Shown piece by piece: positions 9,353 through 18,476 of a stretch of DNA of 64,000 nucleotides (position 1 is its first letter; each line of letters begins with the position of its first letter). This DNA comes from Candidatus Poribacteria bacterium. Its GTDB lineage: Bacteria > Poribacteria > WGA-4E > WGA-3G. The DNA is taken from assembly GCA_026702755.1 (NCBI GenBank), contig JAPPBX010000031.1, forward strand, positions 1-64,000, in the 5' to 3' direction. The notes beneath the pieces were generated by a model. It was given only the letters and a program-made list of their open reading frames with translations. It searched no databases and was not told where the DNA came from. The translations under genes and the position numbers were made by a program.

Positions 9353-11737
9353 TTACTGGCTGTTATTCAGGCGTTCGGCGAGGTAGCTGTTGCGTTGCAT
9401 GACTTGATTGTTACGGATACAAATGCCGAGTGCCTGTTTGGTGCCGACGACCACGACGCGCTCCCTCGCGCGGGTGATACCGGTGTAAAGAAGATTCCGC
9501 TGTAACATCAGATAGTGTTGTGTGTGCAAGGGGATAACAACAGCCGGATATTCACTGCCCTGTGCTTTATGGATTGTCGTGGCATACGCTAAGACGAGTT
9601 CTCCCAGGTCCGCCGTATCGTAAGCGACCTGTTTATCGGGAAACTGGATATAGATTTTCTTGTCGATGTGCTCAATCGCGACAACTCTCCCGATATCACC
9701 GTTGAACACGTCATAGTCGTAGTTGTTGCGGATCTGCATCACTTTATCGCCGACACGGAAACCACCCGCTGTGACGGATTGGTCTTTCAAGCGAGATACT
9801 TGTGCATAAGGTTCGGCTCCGAACCGTGATTTTTCTAAGGGATGGCGGTAGACCGGCGCAGTATATTCCGGATTCAACACCTCTTGAAGCCGTTTGTTGA
9901 GGTTTTCAGTACCAAGCGTTCCGCGTCTCATCGGACATAGGAGTTGGATGTCGTCTACTGGATGATAATCGTAGTGCTGTGGTAACCGATCCGCGATGAG
10001 CGAACATATCACTTCGGTAATTTCTTCGGGATCGTCCTCCTCTATGAAGAAAAAGTTTCGGTCAGTGTCGCCGGTGAGTTCAGGAAAATCGCCTTTGTTA
10101 ATACGATGGGCATTTGTGACGATCATGCTTTCCTGCGCTTGGCGGAATATCTCGGTCAGTTGAATGACGGGTATCCTTCGGGAATCGATGAGCTCCTTCA
10201 GGACATTGCCTGCACCGACAGAGGGGAGTTGATCGGTGTCACCGATGAGGATGACGGTGGTACTCGGACGGATTGCCTGCATCAAACGGTTCATCAGGAC
10301 GAGGTCTACCATGGATGTCTCGTCAATAATAACGACATCTGTGTTCAAAGGGTTGTGTCGATCCCGTTTAAAGGCGTTAATTTGTGGCGAGAATTCAAGG
10401 AGTCGATGGATGGTTTTGGCTTCACCACCGGTTGTCTCGCTGAGGCGTTTGGCGGCGCGCCCTGTGGGTGCTGCCAAAGTGATGTGTCTGCCTTGTGCCT
10501 CAAACAGACGAATCATGCCGACCGTGGTTGTCGTTTTGCCAGTGCCGGGTCCGCCCGTAAGAATCAGAGCACGCGCTGTCATCGCCGTATGGATCGCCTC
10601 ACGTTGCTGCGGTGCGAAACGGATATGCATCTCGCTCTCCAATTCGGAGAGCGATGCCGCCTCGGTTTGAACGTGACTGGTGCCGTGTCTCTCATTAGAA
10701 TTCAGGAGTCTCAAAAACTGATTTGCGACACCGAGTTCTGCATAGAAAAAAGGAGCAAGGTAGATAGCTGAATGGCTGTCGGCTGTCGGCTGTCGGCTAT
10801 CGGAAAGAGATGCTTGATGTGCATCGGTAATCTCTTCCTGATCGCCATCTGCTGATGATTGATCGCTAACCTCGTAGTCGCCCTGTGTCTCGTCTATGTT
10901 GGTTTGTTCGTCAGTGTCTGGGAAGTCTGTAAAACCGGGATTAATAATTTCCTCTTTTTCAATGAGGGCAAAGATACCCTCTTCAATCGCTTCCAGTTCC
11001 TGCTCAAGCATCGTCTCACACGCCTCAATCAATTCGGAGCGGTGTTGAAAAACGTGGCCTTCATCTGCCTTTTGGCTGAGAACATATTTGATTCCGGCTT
11101 GCACCCGTTGTGGTGCGTCCTTATCTATGCCGAGTTTCTGCGCGATTGTGTCCGCGGTTACGAATCCGATGCCGTAAATGTCGTCGGCGAGACGATATGG
11201 GTTTTCTGTGACGATTGGGATTGCATGGCTTTCATAAGTCTTGTAAATCTTTGCGGCGTGTGCCGTACTTACATCGTGCGATTGCAGGAAGATCATGACG
11301 TTTTTAATCTCGCGCTGTGCTTCCCACGCTTCTTTGATCATCTCTACACGCTTCCGCCCGATGCCGGGGACGCGCGTCAGTTTGTCAGGTTCGTACTCAA
11401 TGACATCCATCGTATCCATGCCGAACTTCCGGACGATGAGTGCTGCCATCTTCGGACCGATACCCTTGATGAGACCTGAGCCGAGGTATTTTCTTAAGCC
11501 GACGACGTTTGCGGGTAGGATGGTTTCATATTTCTCAATTTGGAACTGTCTGCCGTATCTGGGATTGTCTACCCACTCGCCTTGGAGGAGGAGGCTTTCA
11601 CCGGGGTTGATGGATGCCAAATTGCCGACGACAGTGATAAGTTCGGACTGGGCGCGCGCGGAAAGTCGTCCGACTGTATAGCCGGTATCAGGGTTCTCAT
11701 AGACGATGCGTTCAAGTATACCCTGCAATGTTTCCAT
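9353..11737 (-). CDS. recD2: RecD2-type ATP-dependent DNA helicase
   Basis: The 794-residue protein has the RecD2 layout: an N-terminal OB-like region (GILERIVYENPDTGYTV), helix-hairpin-helix repeats (GLIKGIGPKMA, LTRVPGIGRKR), then superfamily 1B helicase motifs. Walker A is LTGGPGTGKTTT near residue 394, motif II is IIDETSMVD, and the C-terminus has LAYATTIHKAQGSEY and LLYTGITRARE. RecD2 is a 5'-to-3' helicase that works without RecBC in repair and replication. An acidic, low-complexity stretch at about residues 270-322 is encoded partly by a palindromic repeat (separate entry). The frame is intact. The gene is flanked by unrelated genes. Confidence 0.95.
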   Translation of the reverse strand: METLQGILERIVYENPDTGYTVGRLSARAQSELITVVGNLASINPGESLLLQGEWVDNPRYGRQFQIEKYETILPANVVGLRKYLGSGLIKGIGPKMAALIVRKFGMDTMDVIEYEPDKLTRVPGIGRKRVEMIKEAWEAQREIKNVMIFLQSHDVSTAHAAKIYKTYESHAIPIVTENPYRLADDIYGIGFVTADTIAQKLGIDKDAPQRVQAGIKYVLSQKADEGHVFQHRSELIEACETMLEQELEAIEEGIFALIEKEEIINPGFTDFPDTDEQTNIDETQGDYEVSDQSSADGDQEEITDAHQASLSDSRQPTADSHSAIYLAPFFYAELGVANQFLRLLNSNERHGTSHVQTEAASLSELESEMHIRFAPQQREAIHTAMTARALILTGGPGTGKTTTTVGMIRLFEAQGRHITLAAPTGRAAKRLSETTGGEAKTIHRLLEFSPQINAFKRDRHNPLNTDVVIIDETSMVDLVLMNRLMQAIRPSTTVILIGDTDQLPSVGAGNVLKELIDSRRIPVIQLTEIFRQAQESMIVTNAHRINKGDFPELTGDTDRNFFFIEEDDPEEITEVICSLIADRLPQHYDYHPVDDIQLLCPMRRGTLGTENLNKRLQEVLNPEYTAPVYRHPLEKSRFGAEPYAQVSRLKDQSVTAGGFRVGDKVMQIRNNYDYDVFNGDIGRVVAIEHIDKKIYIQFPDKQVAYDTADLGELVLAYATTIHKAQGSEYPAVVIPLHTQHYLMLQRNLLYTGITRARERVVVVGTKQALGICIRNNQVMQRNSYLAERLNNSQ
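10770..10866. repeat. Family A palindromic repeat inserted in frame within recD2
   Basis: On the plus strand three direct GGCTGTC units are followed by GGAAAGAGATGC, a short loop, and GCATCGGTAATCTCTTCC, forming a hairpin. Similar words occur in the intergenic copies at 4388-4512 and 3119-3205. In the gene it encodes the polar stretch around SLSDSRQPTADSHSAI, and the frame stays open on both sides. Confidence 0.6.
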
Positions 11738-11822
11738 CTTTTTAATTTTGCCCTAACGGGGGCTGTTAGGACACATCGGCATTGAAAGGACACGCGATGC
11801 GTTTCGGACAACTTTATTAGAA

Positions 11823-12521
11823 TTACAAATAGAGCAAACTATCAAATAGGTGTGCGATTGGACAAGAAAACCCTGGCACGACATCCTCACCGGTGAGTGT
11901 ATTGTTGTGTGTTAGTGTCTCAATATCTGTCTCGGAGCGATATACCGTCACCGTTTTAGAAACAGGTTCAAGAACCCAAACGAGATGTGTTCCTGCTTTC
12001 AGATAGGCAAGTGCTTTTGCAGCAACACGAGACTGGACATCTGCAGGAGAAACAACCTCAATTGCCAGATCGGGCGGTATGGAAAACCCCTTAGTCTTGT
12101 CGCCAGTCAATCGGGCGGTTGAAACAAACGCGACATCAGGTTTTGCTGTACGTTCCCCAATCTGAAATGTCGTCTCCGCCGTATACAAGCGTCCTAATTT
12201 CTGTTGATAAACATGCATATACAAATAATGAATGACATTGACACTAATTTCACCATGTTCTCTCGACGGCGGCACCATTGGTACTAATTCTCCCTTAACA
12301 TATTCATACCCCTCTACATCATGCTCAAGAAATTCCTCCAACGTCATTGTGGTAGGTATTGAGCGCATCTCTGGAGGAAGTGGCGGTGATTTTGGGACTA
12401 ATTTGCCGTCTATGTATTCATATCCCTCTACATCATGCTCGAGAAACTCTTCCAATGTCATCTTGAGGCTTTCTGGTGGACGTATTCCTTGCTCAACTTC
12501 GTGGATTTCTTGTAACTTCAT
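11823..12521 (-). CDS. Uma2-family PD-(D/E)XK nuclease-like protein with duplicated N-terminus
   Basis: The 232-residue protein carries the Uma2 (DUF820) signature: an N-terminal MTLEEFLE...YEYxxGxLV segment, KPDVAFV for the catalytic Asp and LAIEVVSP for the Glu, with a following Lys-rich helix (AAKALAYLKAG). The opening motif MTLEEFLEHDVEGYEY occurs twice, at about residues 21-36 and 46-61; only one copy is usual. The family is very abundant in cyanobacteria and Poribacteria-like genomes and its role is mostly unknown. A GGAGGG site precedes the start at 12521. Confidence 0.85.
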   Translation of the reverse strand: MKLQEIHEVEQGIRPPESLKMTLEEFLEHDVEGYEYIDGKLVPKSPPLPPEMRSIPTTMTLEEFLEHDVEGYEYVKGELVPMVPPSREHGEISVNVIHYLYMHVYQQKLGRLYTAETTFQIGERTAKPDVAFVSTARLTGDKTKGFSIPPDLAIEVVSPADVQSRVAAKALAYLKAGTHLVWVLEPVSKTVTVYRSETDIETLTHNNTLTGEDVVPGFSCPIAHLFDSLLYL

Positions 12522-12662
12522 GCTTTTAATCCCTCCGAATAGAAAGTTTGCAAGTGTGCTAAAGTTTGCAGATGAACCAGAAGCCTCTGGAAACCACTTT
12601 ACGGACTTTAGAACATTTTATGGACTTTGAAACTTTCCCCAACTGAAGTCGCTGAATGAGAT

Positions 12663-13895
12663 CTATCCAACTTCCGTCATCAATTTCCGAAAAGCATTGA
12701 GCTGCGGTGGAATGGTATGCGGCTTATCGGTTTTATCTTGGAGTGCCTCAACGGTTTTGAGTCCATTACCCGTGATGGCGAGAACTATCGACTCATCCCG
12801 TCCAATGTGGCCGCTCTCTATCAATTTTTGCGCAGCGGCGAGCGTAACACCGCCAGCAGTTTCGGTGAAGATACCTTCTGTAGAAGCGAGCAGTTTTATC
12901 GCCTCCACGATCTCACCATCAGTGGCGTGTTCGCCGACACCACCGGAGTTTCGGACTGTATCAACAGCATAGATACCATCTGCTGGATTTCCAATAGCAA
13001 GGGATTTAGCGATTGTGTTCGGTCTGACAGGCTTTACAAAGTCGCCGTTTTCTTTATATGTGTTGACGATGGGACCACAACCTTCCGCTTGGGCGACGTG
13101 GATTTTAGTGTTCGGTTTGTCTATTAAATCCAAAGTGTGGAATTCTTTTAATGCCTTGCCAATCTTTGTGATGAGAGAACCACCAGCGGCAGGTGCGACG
13201 ATATGTGCGGGCGCCTTCCAACCGAGTTGTTCGAGCAGTTCAAAGCAGAGGGTTTTCGAGCCTTCAGCATAGAAAGGTCGGATGTTGATGTTCACAAATG
13301 CCCATGGATAGACCCCACCAATTTCACTACAAAGTCGGTTGACATCGTCGTAAGTACCAGTGATGCCTACGACTGTGGGACCATAAACGAGAGATGCGAC
13401 GACTTTGCCGACCTCAAGATCCGCGGGGATAAAGAGAAAGCAGTTCAGTTTCGCGATGGCGGCGTGTGCGGCAACAGCGTTGGCGAGATTGCCAGTGGAC
13501 GCACAGGAGACAGTGTCAAAGTCGAATTCCTTCGCTTTGCTCAAAGCGACTGCGACAACCCGATCTTTGAAGGAAAACGTCGGATGACAGACGGTGTCGT
13601 CTTTGATATAGATCTCGTTGACCCCGAGCGCGTCTGCGAGATTTTTCGCACGAACGAGGGGTGTAAACCCAGTGTGCTCACCATCCGTCGGTTCACCGTC
13701 TATCGGCAGCAGATCTGCATATCGCCACATACTTTCGGGACCGCTCTCTATTGAACGCCTTGAGATAGATTTTTGTATCACTTCATAGTCATAGTCTACT
13801 TCCAGAGGCCCAAAACAGAATTCGCAAACGTGAAGCGGCTCTTTGGGATATTGCTCACCACATTCGCGGCATTTGAGCCCTAATACTTTTTCCAT
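12663..13895 (-). CDS. thrC: Threonine synthase
   Basis: The 410-residue PLP enzyme converts O-phosphohomoserine to threonine. The N-terminus has a Cys-rich knuckle (CRECGEQYPKEPLHVCEFC), as in one branch of threonine synthases. TFSFKDRV holds the PLP-binding Lys near residue 110, CASTGNLANA is the phosphate-contact loop, and APAAGGSLITKIGKAL the second glycine-rich loop. The length fits the family. The start at 13895 follows a GGAAAG site. Neighbouring genes are not part of threonine synthesis, so it is probably transcribed alone. Confidence 0.92.
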   Translation of the reverse strand: MEKVLGLKCRECGEQYPKEPLHVCEFCFGPLEVDYDYEVIQKSISRRSIESGPESMWRYADLLPIDGEPTDGEHTGFTPLVRAKNLADALGVNEIYIKDDTVCHPTFSFKDRVVAVALSKAKEFDFDTVSCASTGNLANAVAAHAAIAKLNCFLFIPADLEVGKVVASLVYGPTVVGITGTYDDVNRLCSEIGGVYPWAFVNINIRPFYAEGSKTLCFELLEQLGWKAPAHIVAPAAGGSLITKIGKALKEFHTLDLIDKPNTKIHVAQAEGCGPIVNTYKENGDFVKPVRPNTIAKSLAIGNPADGIYAVDTVRNSGGVGEHATDGEIVEAIKLLASTEGIFTETAGGVTLAAAQKLIESGHIGRDESIVLAITGNGLKTVEALQDKTDKPHTIPPQLNAFRKLMTEVG

Positions 13896-14196
13896 TGTTT
13901 CTTTCCTTTTCGATTTCTAACGATTGGTTTTCAATGAATTTGAACACCATCACGGTGAACGAATAGATTCCAAGAATTTCCTTTTAGTCCGTCCGCGTTT
14001 ATTGTTAATCTACAATCACCTATACACCAAAAGATTGGCGGGGTTAGATGAAGTTTAATTATTTAAATCGGTAATTCTAATTCGCCCCTAGGCCCGGTAG
14101 GTGCGGTTTGCAATCGCACCGGACTTCACCAATAAATTACCGAATTAATTTTTTAATCCTCATGAAACCCCGCCAGCGGAGGTGATCGGTAAATGA
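13896..14196. other. Intergenic region with repeat copies
   Basis: No gene is seen. GGTAGGTGCGGTTTGCAATC followed by GCACCGG at 14096-14123 is a hairpin copy of the GGTTAGAAACCG family. TTACCGAATTAATTTTTTAA at about 14142 repeats a word from 8988. AAACCCCGCCAGCGGAGG at 14164-14181 belongs to the CTCGCCAGCG family. Confidence 0.5.
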
Positions 14197-15537
14197 TTAG
14201 ATTGTCAATTTAACGCTAAATTCGTTTTTTCCGGGTTGCAATGTAAGACGTATAAAAAGCAAATGTTCTCCGACCCATCTGACATCATGGGCGTTAGACT
14301 CGGTGAGTCGTAAACCGTTGTGGTCCCCCCACACTGCTATCCCATAAGGCATCGCTTTCGTTGATTCTACTGTGATAGCGATGCGTAGTTGCGTTCGATG
14401 TCGAGTTGGCGAAAAGCCTATTAGAACAGGTTTCGTCGCCTCAGATTGCAACACCCGTTCGCTTGCATAATTTTTGATTTCAACGGGGTCCATAGCACCT
14501 TCAATAAAGGCGAATTCGCACGCCGCGTCACAGTAAAACATCTTTAACGTAGACTTCGGATCAGCGGTTTCCTCTTGTACCTCCGTACTTGTACCGACAA
14601 CAGCCACCGGTTCGGTTAGTTTACAATGCGCTATGTAATCGTCAACCATCTGAGAAAGCAGTAGCGGCTTCGTGTCTTCAACACTCACGACGTGTGCGAA
14701 GTATGCATCCAGTCGGTCAAGTCCATCTTGTCCGAGATGCGCGACGGTGAGCGGATGAATATGCTCTACATAACCGAGCCACTGATTCCACGCCGTGTTC
14801 TCCAAATAGGTATCGTAATGCTGCTGTGCCGTTCCATTTAAGAGGGCTGCGCGAAGATTATGTGTATCCTGAGCAAGATGACCGGCGGTATGGTAGGGGA
14901 CACCAACAATTTTCTCAAACGATTGCGCGCCGTTCTCATCAGCCGTCCCTCGCATTGCAATAGCATCAGCGGACGTTGGTGCCTCAAGTGGATAAAAGCA
15001 CCCGAACCCCCCACGGTCCATTTCCACTTCCGGTGCGTTCGGATCGGTCTCATCAATATCTTGTGGATTCCAATGATAGCCCCAGAGCCCTCGGAATCCG
15101 GTCTGTTCAAGCGCGCGCAGAAAAACATCATTCTTGAAGATTGCGCCTGCGACATTAGGCTCTGCCCAAGGCATTGTGCTCTTCAGTTTTTCGGATTCCT
15201 TGGTTATGTACTCCGGTAATCGCTCTCGCATCTTGACGAGATGCGTCGCCATGGCTTCTGTGCTGGCACCTGGATTAGCGTTTCTTTCTTCCTCCCAGTT
15301 TGTGTCCCAGATCGGTTTGACATCGAGCATTAGCAACGAAGCGTCGCCCCCACACTGTTCAAAGTCGGTGTGCAGTGTGGTGAGCAACTTCGCAACGCCT
15401 GGCGCAGACTGCGTGTCGATCGCCCATGTTATGGGTATACTGTGTTTGTGCGCGATTTCGGCTAATAGTCGGATGCCCTCAAGCAATCGTTCTCGGTCTT
15501 CCCCTATTGCTGTGCTTACCAATCCGTAATTCAACAT
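14197..15537 (-). CDS. Unknown protein, possibly polysaccharide-deacetylase-like N-terminal fold
   Basis: I do not recognise this 446-residue protein with certainty. The first 150 residues (KHSIPITWAIDTQSA, GDASLLMLDVKPIWD) read like an alternating beta/alpha barrel and recall NodB-type deacetylase or glycoside-hydrolase-like proteins. No signal peptide is present. The middle contains VGVPYHTAGHLAQDTHN and a Trp-rich stretch. The last 100 residues look all-beta (PVLIGFSPTRHRTQLRIAI, FIRLTLQPGKNEFSV) and may be a carbohydrate-binding-like domain. It lies upstream of threonine synthase, 301 bases away, and downstream of an aldolase on the same strand. Confidence 0.4.
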   Translation of the reverse strand: MLNYGLVSTAIGEDRERLLEGIRLLAEIAHKHSIPITWAIDTQSAPGVAKLLTTLHTDFEQCGGDASLLMLDVKPIWDTNWEEERNANPGASTEAMATHLVKMRERLPEYITKESEKLKSTMPWAEPNVAGAIFKNDVFLRALEQTGFRGLWGYHWNPQDIDETDPNAPEVEMDRGGFGCFYPLEAPTSADAIAMRGTADENGAQSFEKIVGVPYHTAGHLAQDTHNLRAALLNGTAQQHYDTYLENTAWNQWLGYVEHIHPLTVAHLGQDGLDRLDAYFAHVVSVEDTKPLLLSQMVDDYIAHCKLTEPVAVVGTSTEVQEETADPKSTLKMFYCDAACEFAFIEGAMDPVEIKNYASERVLQSEATKPVLIGFSPTRHRTQLRIAITVESTKAMPYGIAVWGDHNGLRLTESNAHDVRWVGEHLLFIRLTLQPGKNEFSVKLTI

Positions 15538-15540
15538 GTT

Positions 15541-15668
15541 CTTAATAGTTACCAGTTACCAGTTATCAGTTGTCAGTTAATTTCTTGTGGTGGTTGCTTT
15601 ATTTATTACTGCCACAACGCCTCTTTTAACTGAAGACTGAAAGGTTTTTCGCAGAAAAACCGAACCGA
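15541..15668. repeat. Dispersed palindromic repeat, family A (long form)
   Basis: Tandem TACCAGTTACCAGTTATCAG leads into CAGTTAATTTCTTGTGGTGG, and TACTGCCACAACGCC then CTTTTAACTGAAGACTG close the hairpin. A near-copy with the same CTTGTGGC/GCCAC pairing lies at 20651-20745. Confidence 0.65.
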
Positions 15669-15671
15669 CAA

Positions 15672-16379
15672 CTATTCCAAAAAGACGGTAACGCCCATGT
15701 CCGCATACTTTTGACGTGTGCTGGGGTTGCCATTTCTAAAGCAGACAGCAGTTGTCGTTCCTTCCAAGGCGCGAGCGACGTATTCAACGCAGGCATCCAC
15801 GGTTTGGAGCGCATGATTCGGATGACTCTCAATGCTAAATGTCAAATCAGCGGGACCGAAGGAGAGGCAATCAACACCCGGTTTCGCGAGATATCGTGCA
15901 TGTGTGACAGCTTCTATAGATTCGATTTGCATCCAGAGGATACCATTGGAATTCCACCAGTCGGCGTATTCGAGCCGCTCTTTGCCTGCGGAATTGACCC
16001 GTGGGGCACCACCCCAACTTCGGATACCCTGCTGTGGATAGTAGAACGCGGCAACGGCCTCGTTTACTGTTTCGTCCAATTCAACTTGCGGCACCTCAAT
16101 GCCAGAGGGGCCCAAATCAAGGTAGTTGCCGATGAGGTAGGCGTTTCGGGTATGCTTAATCCGAAAGTTAACCGGAATCCCTAATTCATTCGCCATATTA
16201 CAAAAGGCGACAAGCCGATCTTCGTTGTATGGAGAGTGCTGGCTATCTACGGCAACAAAATCGTAACCCTCGTCTTCGACTTTGGAGACGAGCGCGTCGG
16301 CGGTTGTTGCCATAGAGACGTTAGCGCCATAGACGTGTTCTCCGTTATGTATCCGCTGTTTCAAATTTGCTGCTGACAT
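15672..16379 (-). CDS. HpcH/HpaI-family aldolase
   Basis: The protein has about 235 residues from the ATG at 16379, chosen because a GAGGG site lies six bases upstream; frames from 16385 and 16433 are possible. It is a class II pyruvate aldolase-type barrel of the HpcH/HpaI/CitE group: YDFVAVDSQHSPYNEDRL with the conserved Asp and His region, ELGIPVNFRIKH, GPSGIEVPQVELDE for the metal-binding Glu, and CLSFGPADLTFSI with the Asp. Such enzymes cleave 2-keto-3-deoxy or 4-hydroxy-2-oxo acids to pyruvate and an aldehyde. That would suit the product of the enolase-family dehydratases in this window, though a shared pathway is inference. Confidence 0.8.
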   Translation of the reverse strand: MSAANLKQRIHNGEHVYGANVSMATTADALVSKVEDEGYDFVAVDSQHSPYNEDRLVAFCNMANELGIPVNFRIKHTRNAYLIGNYLDLGPSGIEVPQVELDETVNEAVAAFYYPQQGIRSWGGAPRVNSAGKERLEYADWWNSNGILWMQIESIEAVTHARYLAKPGVDCLSFGPADLTFSIESHPNHALQTVDACVEYVARALEGTTTAVCFRNGNPSTRQKYADMGVTVFLE

Positions 16380-16602
16380 TGTCATCCCTCGCTTTTTTGG
16401 TGCAGCTTGCAAGTCAAACTTGCTGTTAACCACTGTCCGCGATGCGCGCGTAAGTTCAGTTTTGTCCTAAAAATAGCATAGCAGAATGCTATTCCGAAAC
16501 TCAGGCAGGCACTGTAAGTCACGCCCAAGCCTTTATAATTATACCCCAAAAATCGTTTTCTGTCAACGGATTTGGTTTGGAACGGAGGCATTCGGTTTTC
16601 AG

Positions 16603-18324
16603 TTATCCCTGTAGGAATCGTATCTGCTGGCTATCGAAGTGGCGTTCCGATTTCTGGGTGGGGCGGATTCGCCATGCGTCTGGTAAGCGGACGAGGGTAT
16701 TGATAATATCCGGGTTCTCGAAGTAGGTATCATCTATCCGCCAGAATTGGAGGCGAGGGTAGGATTTCTTGTTGTGTTCAAAACTGCCCATATCCTGTGC
16801 TTCTTGCCGCATTTTCGCGGTGACGGGTTCAATGGTGATAAAGATACCGACCTCAGCGTTGTTCTTATCCATCACACGGCAGAAGGCGCGGACTTGGGTA
16901 ATGGTAGGTTTACCGGTCTTGACCTCAGCGAGAATGCGCGCATCCGTCTCTTTCATCTGCTGCGGATTCCAGAGCGTGACGTGTCCAACGCCGTCGAGTC
17001 CGCCATCACCGACATCTTTCGTCGGTCTCAGTCCAAGCCGTGTCACCGCCCAATTCGAGAAGTCGTGATATTTCCGTTTGTCTCCCTCTTTTAAGAGTCT
17101 GTGGACCTCCTGCATGTTCGTCGGATAGCCTTCGATTTGGTAGTCAACGGACGGCTCTAACCCGTGCCGATCTGCCAACCGTTGCCGCATCGGATCAAGT
17201 GCGAGGATTGTTAAGTCTATGCCCAACCACTGCCGTTTGAGGGCATGGGCGGCATCAATTGTCGTGCCGCAGCCACAGAACGGATCGAGGATGATATCAC
17301 CTTCGTTGCTGGAGGCAGTTATCAGGCGTTCATAAAGTGCAAGTGGCTTTTGCGTCGGGTAACCTTGGTGCTCCTTAGATTTGCTTGTGAGGGGGTTTAT
17401 GTCTGTAATAATATCGTGCACTCTTCTTCCCTTTGAGGTAGACAAATACCGCTTAAACCTTGGGATATTTCCCTTCGGGGGCCAGTAAATTAAACCGTTC
17501 GCATCCAACGCATCCAGTTTTTCGTGAACAGAAAGGGATTCATAATTGTCAGGTGGTTCAACACCTTCGGGCCAGGCTTCTCTACGCGGTGCTCGCCAGT
17601 GATTACCTACGGCATTCGGATCTACGCTCCGCCAAGGTTTTCCAGATTCACCATGCCTAATTCCAGATGCGTTCAGATCCCCTACTTGGTAGAGACCTCT
17701 TTGGTCCTTATAGCGATAAGCCCTTTTTACGTACTCCGGATCATGCTCCATATAGACAGGGTTCCATACCGTTTTGCTACTTTTGCTATAGAATAGAATC
17801 GTGTCGTGGACTCTGCCATACTGCTTACCGTCGTTATGTGCATTCGTGCGTTGCCAGATAATCTCGTTCCTGAAATTATCCACGCCAAAGATAGCGTCCA
17901 TTACGCCTTTGAGATAGTGGCTTGCAGTCGGGTCGCAGTGGAGGTAGATGCTGCCGGTGGGTGTGAGGACTCGGTGCATCTCGGCAAGTCTGGGTCCCAT
18001 GAAGGCGAGGTAGGCACGCATTGCACCACTATTGCCGGATACGGCGTTTTGCAGCACTAAGTCGTAACCCTTGAGGCAGTTGTCAAGTGCTTTATAAGTG
18101 TCGCTGGTAATGGCTCGTGATTCAATGTCGGTGCGCGCATCCTGTGCAGCGGTGTCATACGTCCATGTATCGGTAAACGCTTTCTTCTGTGCGAGGGAAT
18201 CACCGATGAAGGCGTTGTAGTCGCGTCCGCTGTTGAAGGGTGGGTCGGTGCATATCAGGTGAACGCGTTCGTCATCCATCTCGCGTAGGATTTCGAGGTT
18301 ATCGCCGAAGTAGAGTTTGTTCAT
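16603..18324 (-). CDS. DNA methyltransferase fused to an Mrr-like nuclease domain
   Basis: The 573-residue protein is a beta-class amino-methyltransferase: DPPFNSGRDYNAF (motif IV) near residue 32 precedes the SAM-binding DPFCGCGTT (motif I) near residue 346. From about residue 410 a second domain follows, with NWAVTRLGLRPTKDVGDGGLDG and, 25 residues on, ILAEVKTGK. The D and ExK spacing fits an Mrr-type PD-(D/E)XK nuclease. No separate restriction or specificity gene is nearby, so it may be a single-chain restriction-modification enzyme. No clear ribosome site precedes the ATG at 18324. Two relic copies of its 5' end lie upstream, at 18369-18406 and 19247-19321. Confidence 0.85.
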   Translation of the reverse strand: MNKLYFGDNLEILREMDDERVHLICTDPPFNSGRDYNAFIGDSLAQKKAFTDTWTYDTAAQDARTDIESRAITSDTYKALDNCLKGYDLVLQNAVSGNSGAMRAYLAFMGPRLAEMHRVLTPTGSIYLHCDPTASHYLKGVMDAIFGVDNFRNEIIWQRTNAHNDGKQYGRVHDTILFYSKSSKTVWNPVYMEHDPEYVKRAYRYKDQRGLYQVGDLNASGIRHGESGKPWRSVDPNAVGNHWRAPRREAWPEGVEPPDNYESLSVHEKLDALDANGLIYWPPKGNIPRFKRYLSTSKGRRVHDIITDINPLTSKSKEHQGYPTQKPLALYERLITASSNEGDIILDPFCGCGTTIDAAHALKRQWLGIDLTILALDPMRQRLADRHGLEPSVDYQIEGYPTNMQEVHRLLKEGDKRKYHDFSNWAVTRLGLRPTKDVGDGGLDGVGHVTLWNPQQMKETDARILAEVKTGKPTITQVRAFCRVMDKNNAEVGIFITIEPVTAKMRQEAQDMGSFEHNKKSYPRLQFWRIDDTYFENPDIINTLVRLPDAWRIRPTQKSERHFDSQQIRFLQG

Positions 18325-18368
18325 GATTGGTTGTCAGTTGTCGCGATCATGAGATCGCTCCTACAATT

Positions 18369-18406
18369 AGGATTTTGAGGTTATCGTCGGAGTAGCGTTT
18401 GCTTAC
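18369..18406 (-). pseudogene. Relic of a methyltransferase 5' end, fragment 1
   Basis: The minus strand reads VSKRYSDDNLKIL, matching MNKLYFGDNLEIL at the start of the adjacent methyltransferase. The match stops after about 13 codons and the start codon is lost. It is a decayed duplicate. Confidence 0.55.
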
Positions 18407-18476
18407 TCTATTCTCTCCGCGGGTAAACACTTTAAAGGCGAGTTCAAACAAGGTGTACTGTCCTTCTTGTACTCGA

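Noticed and set aside
10106-10771. Plus-strand frame of 221 codons across recD2
   Set aside because: Antisense to an intact helicase gene with all motifs; no ribosome site and no recognisable domain.
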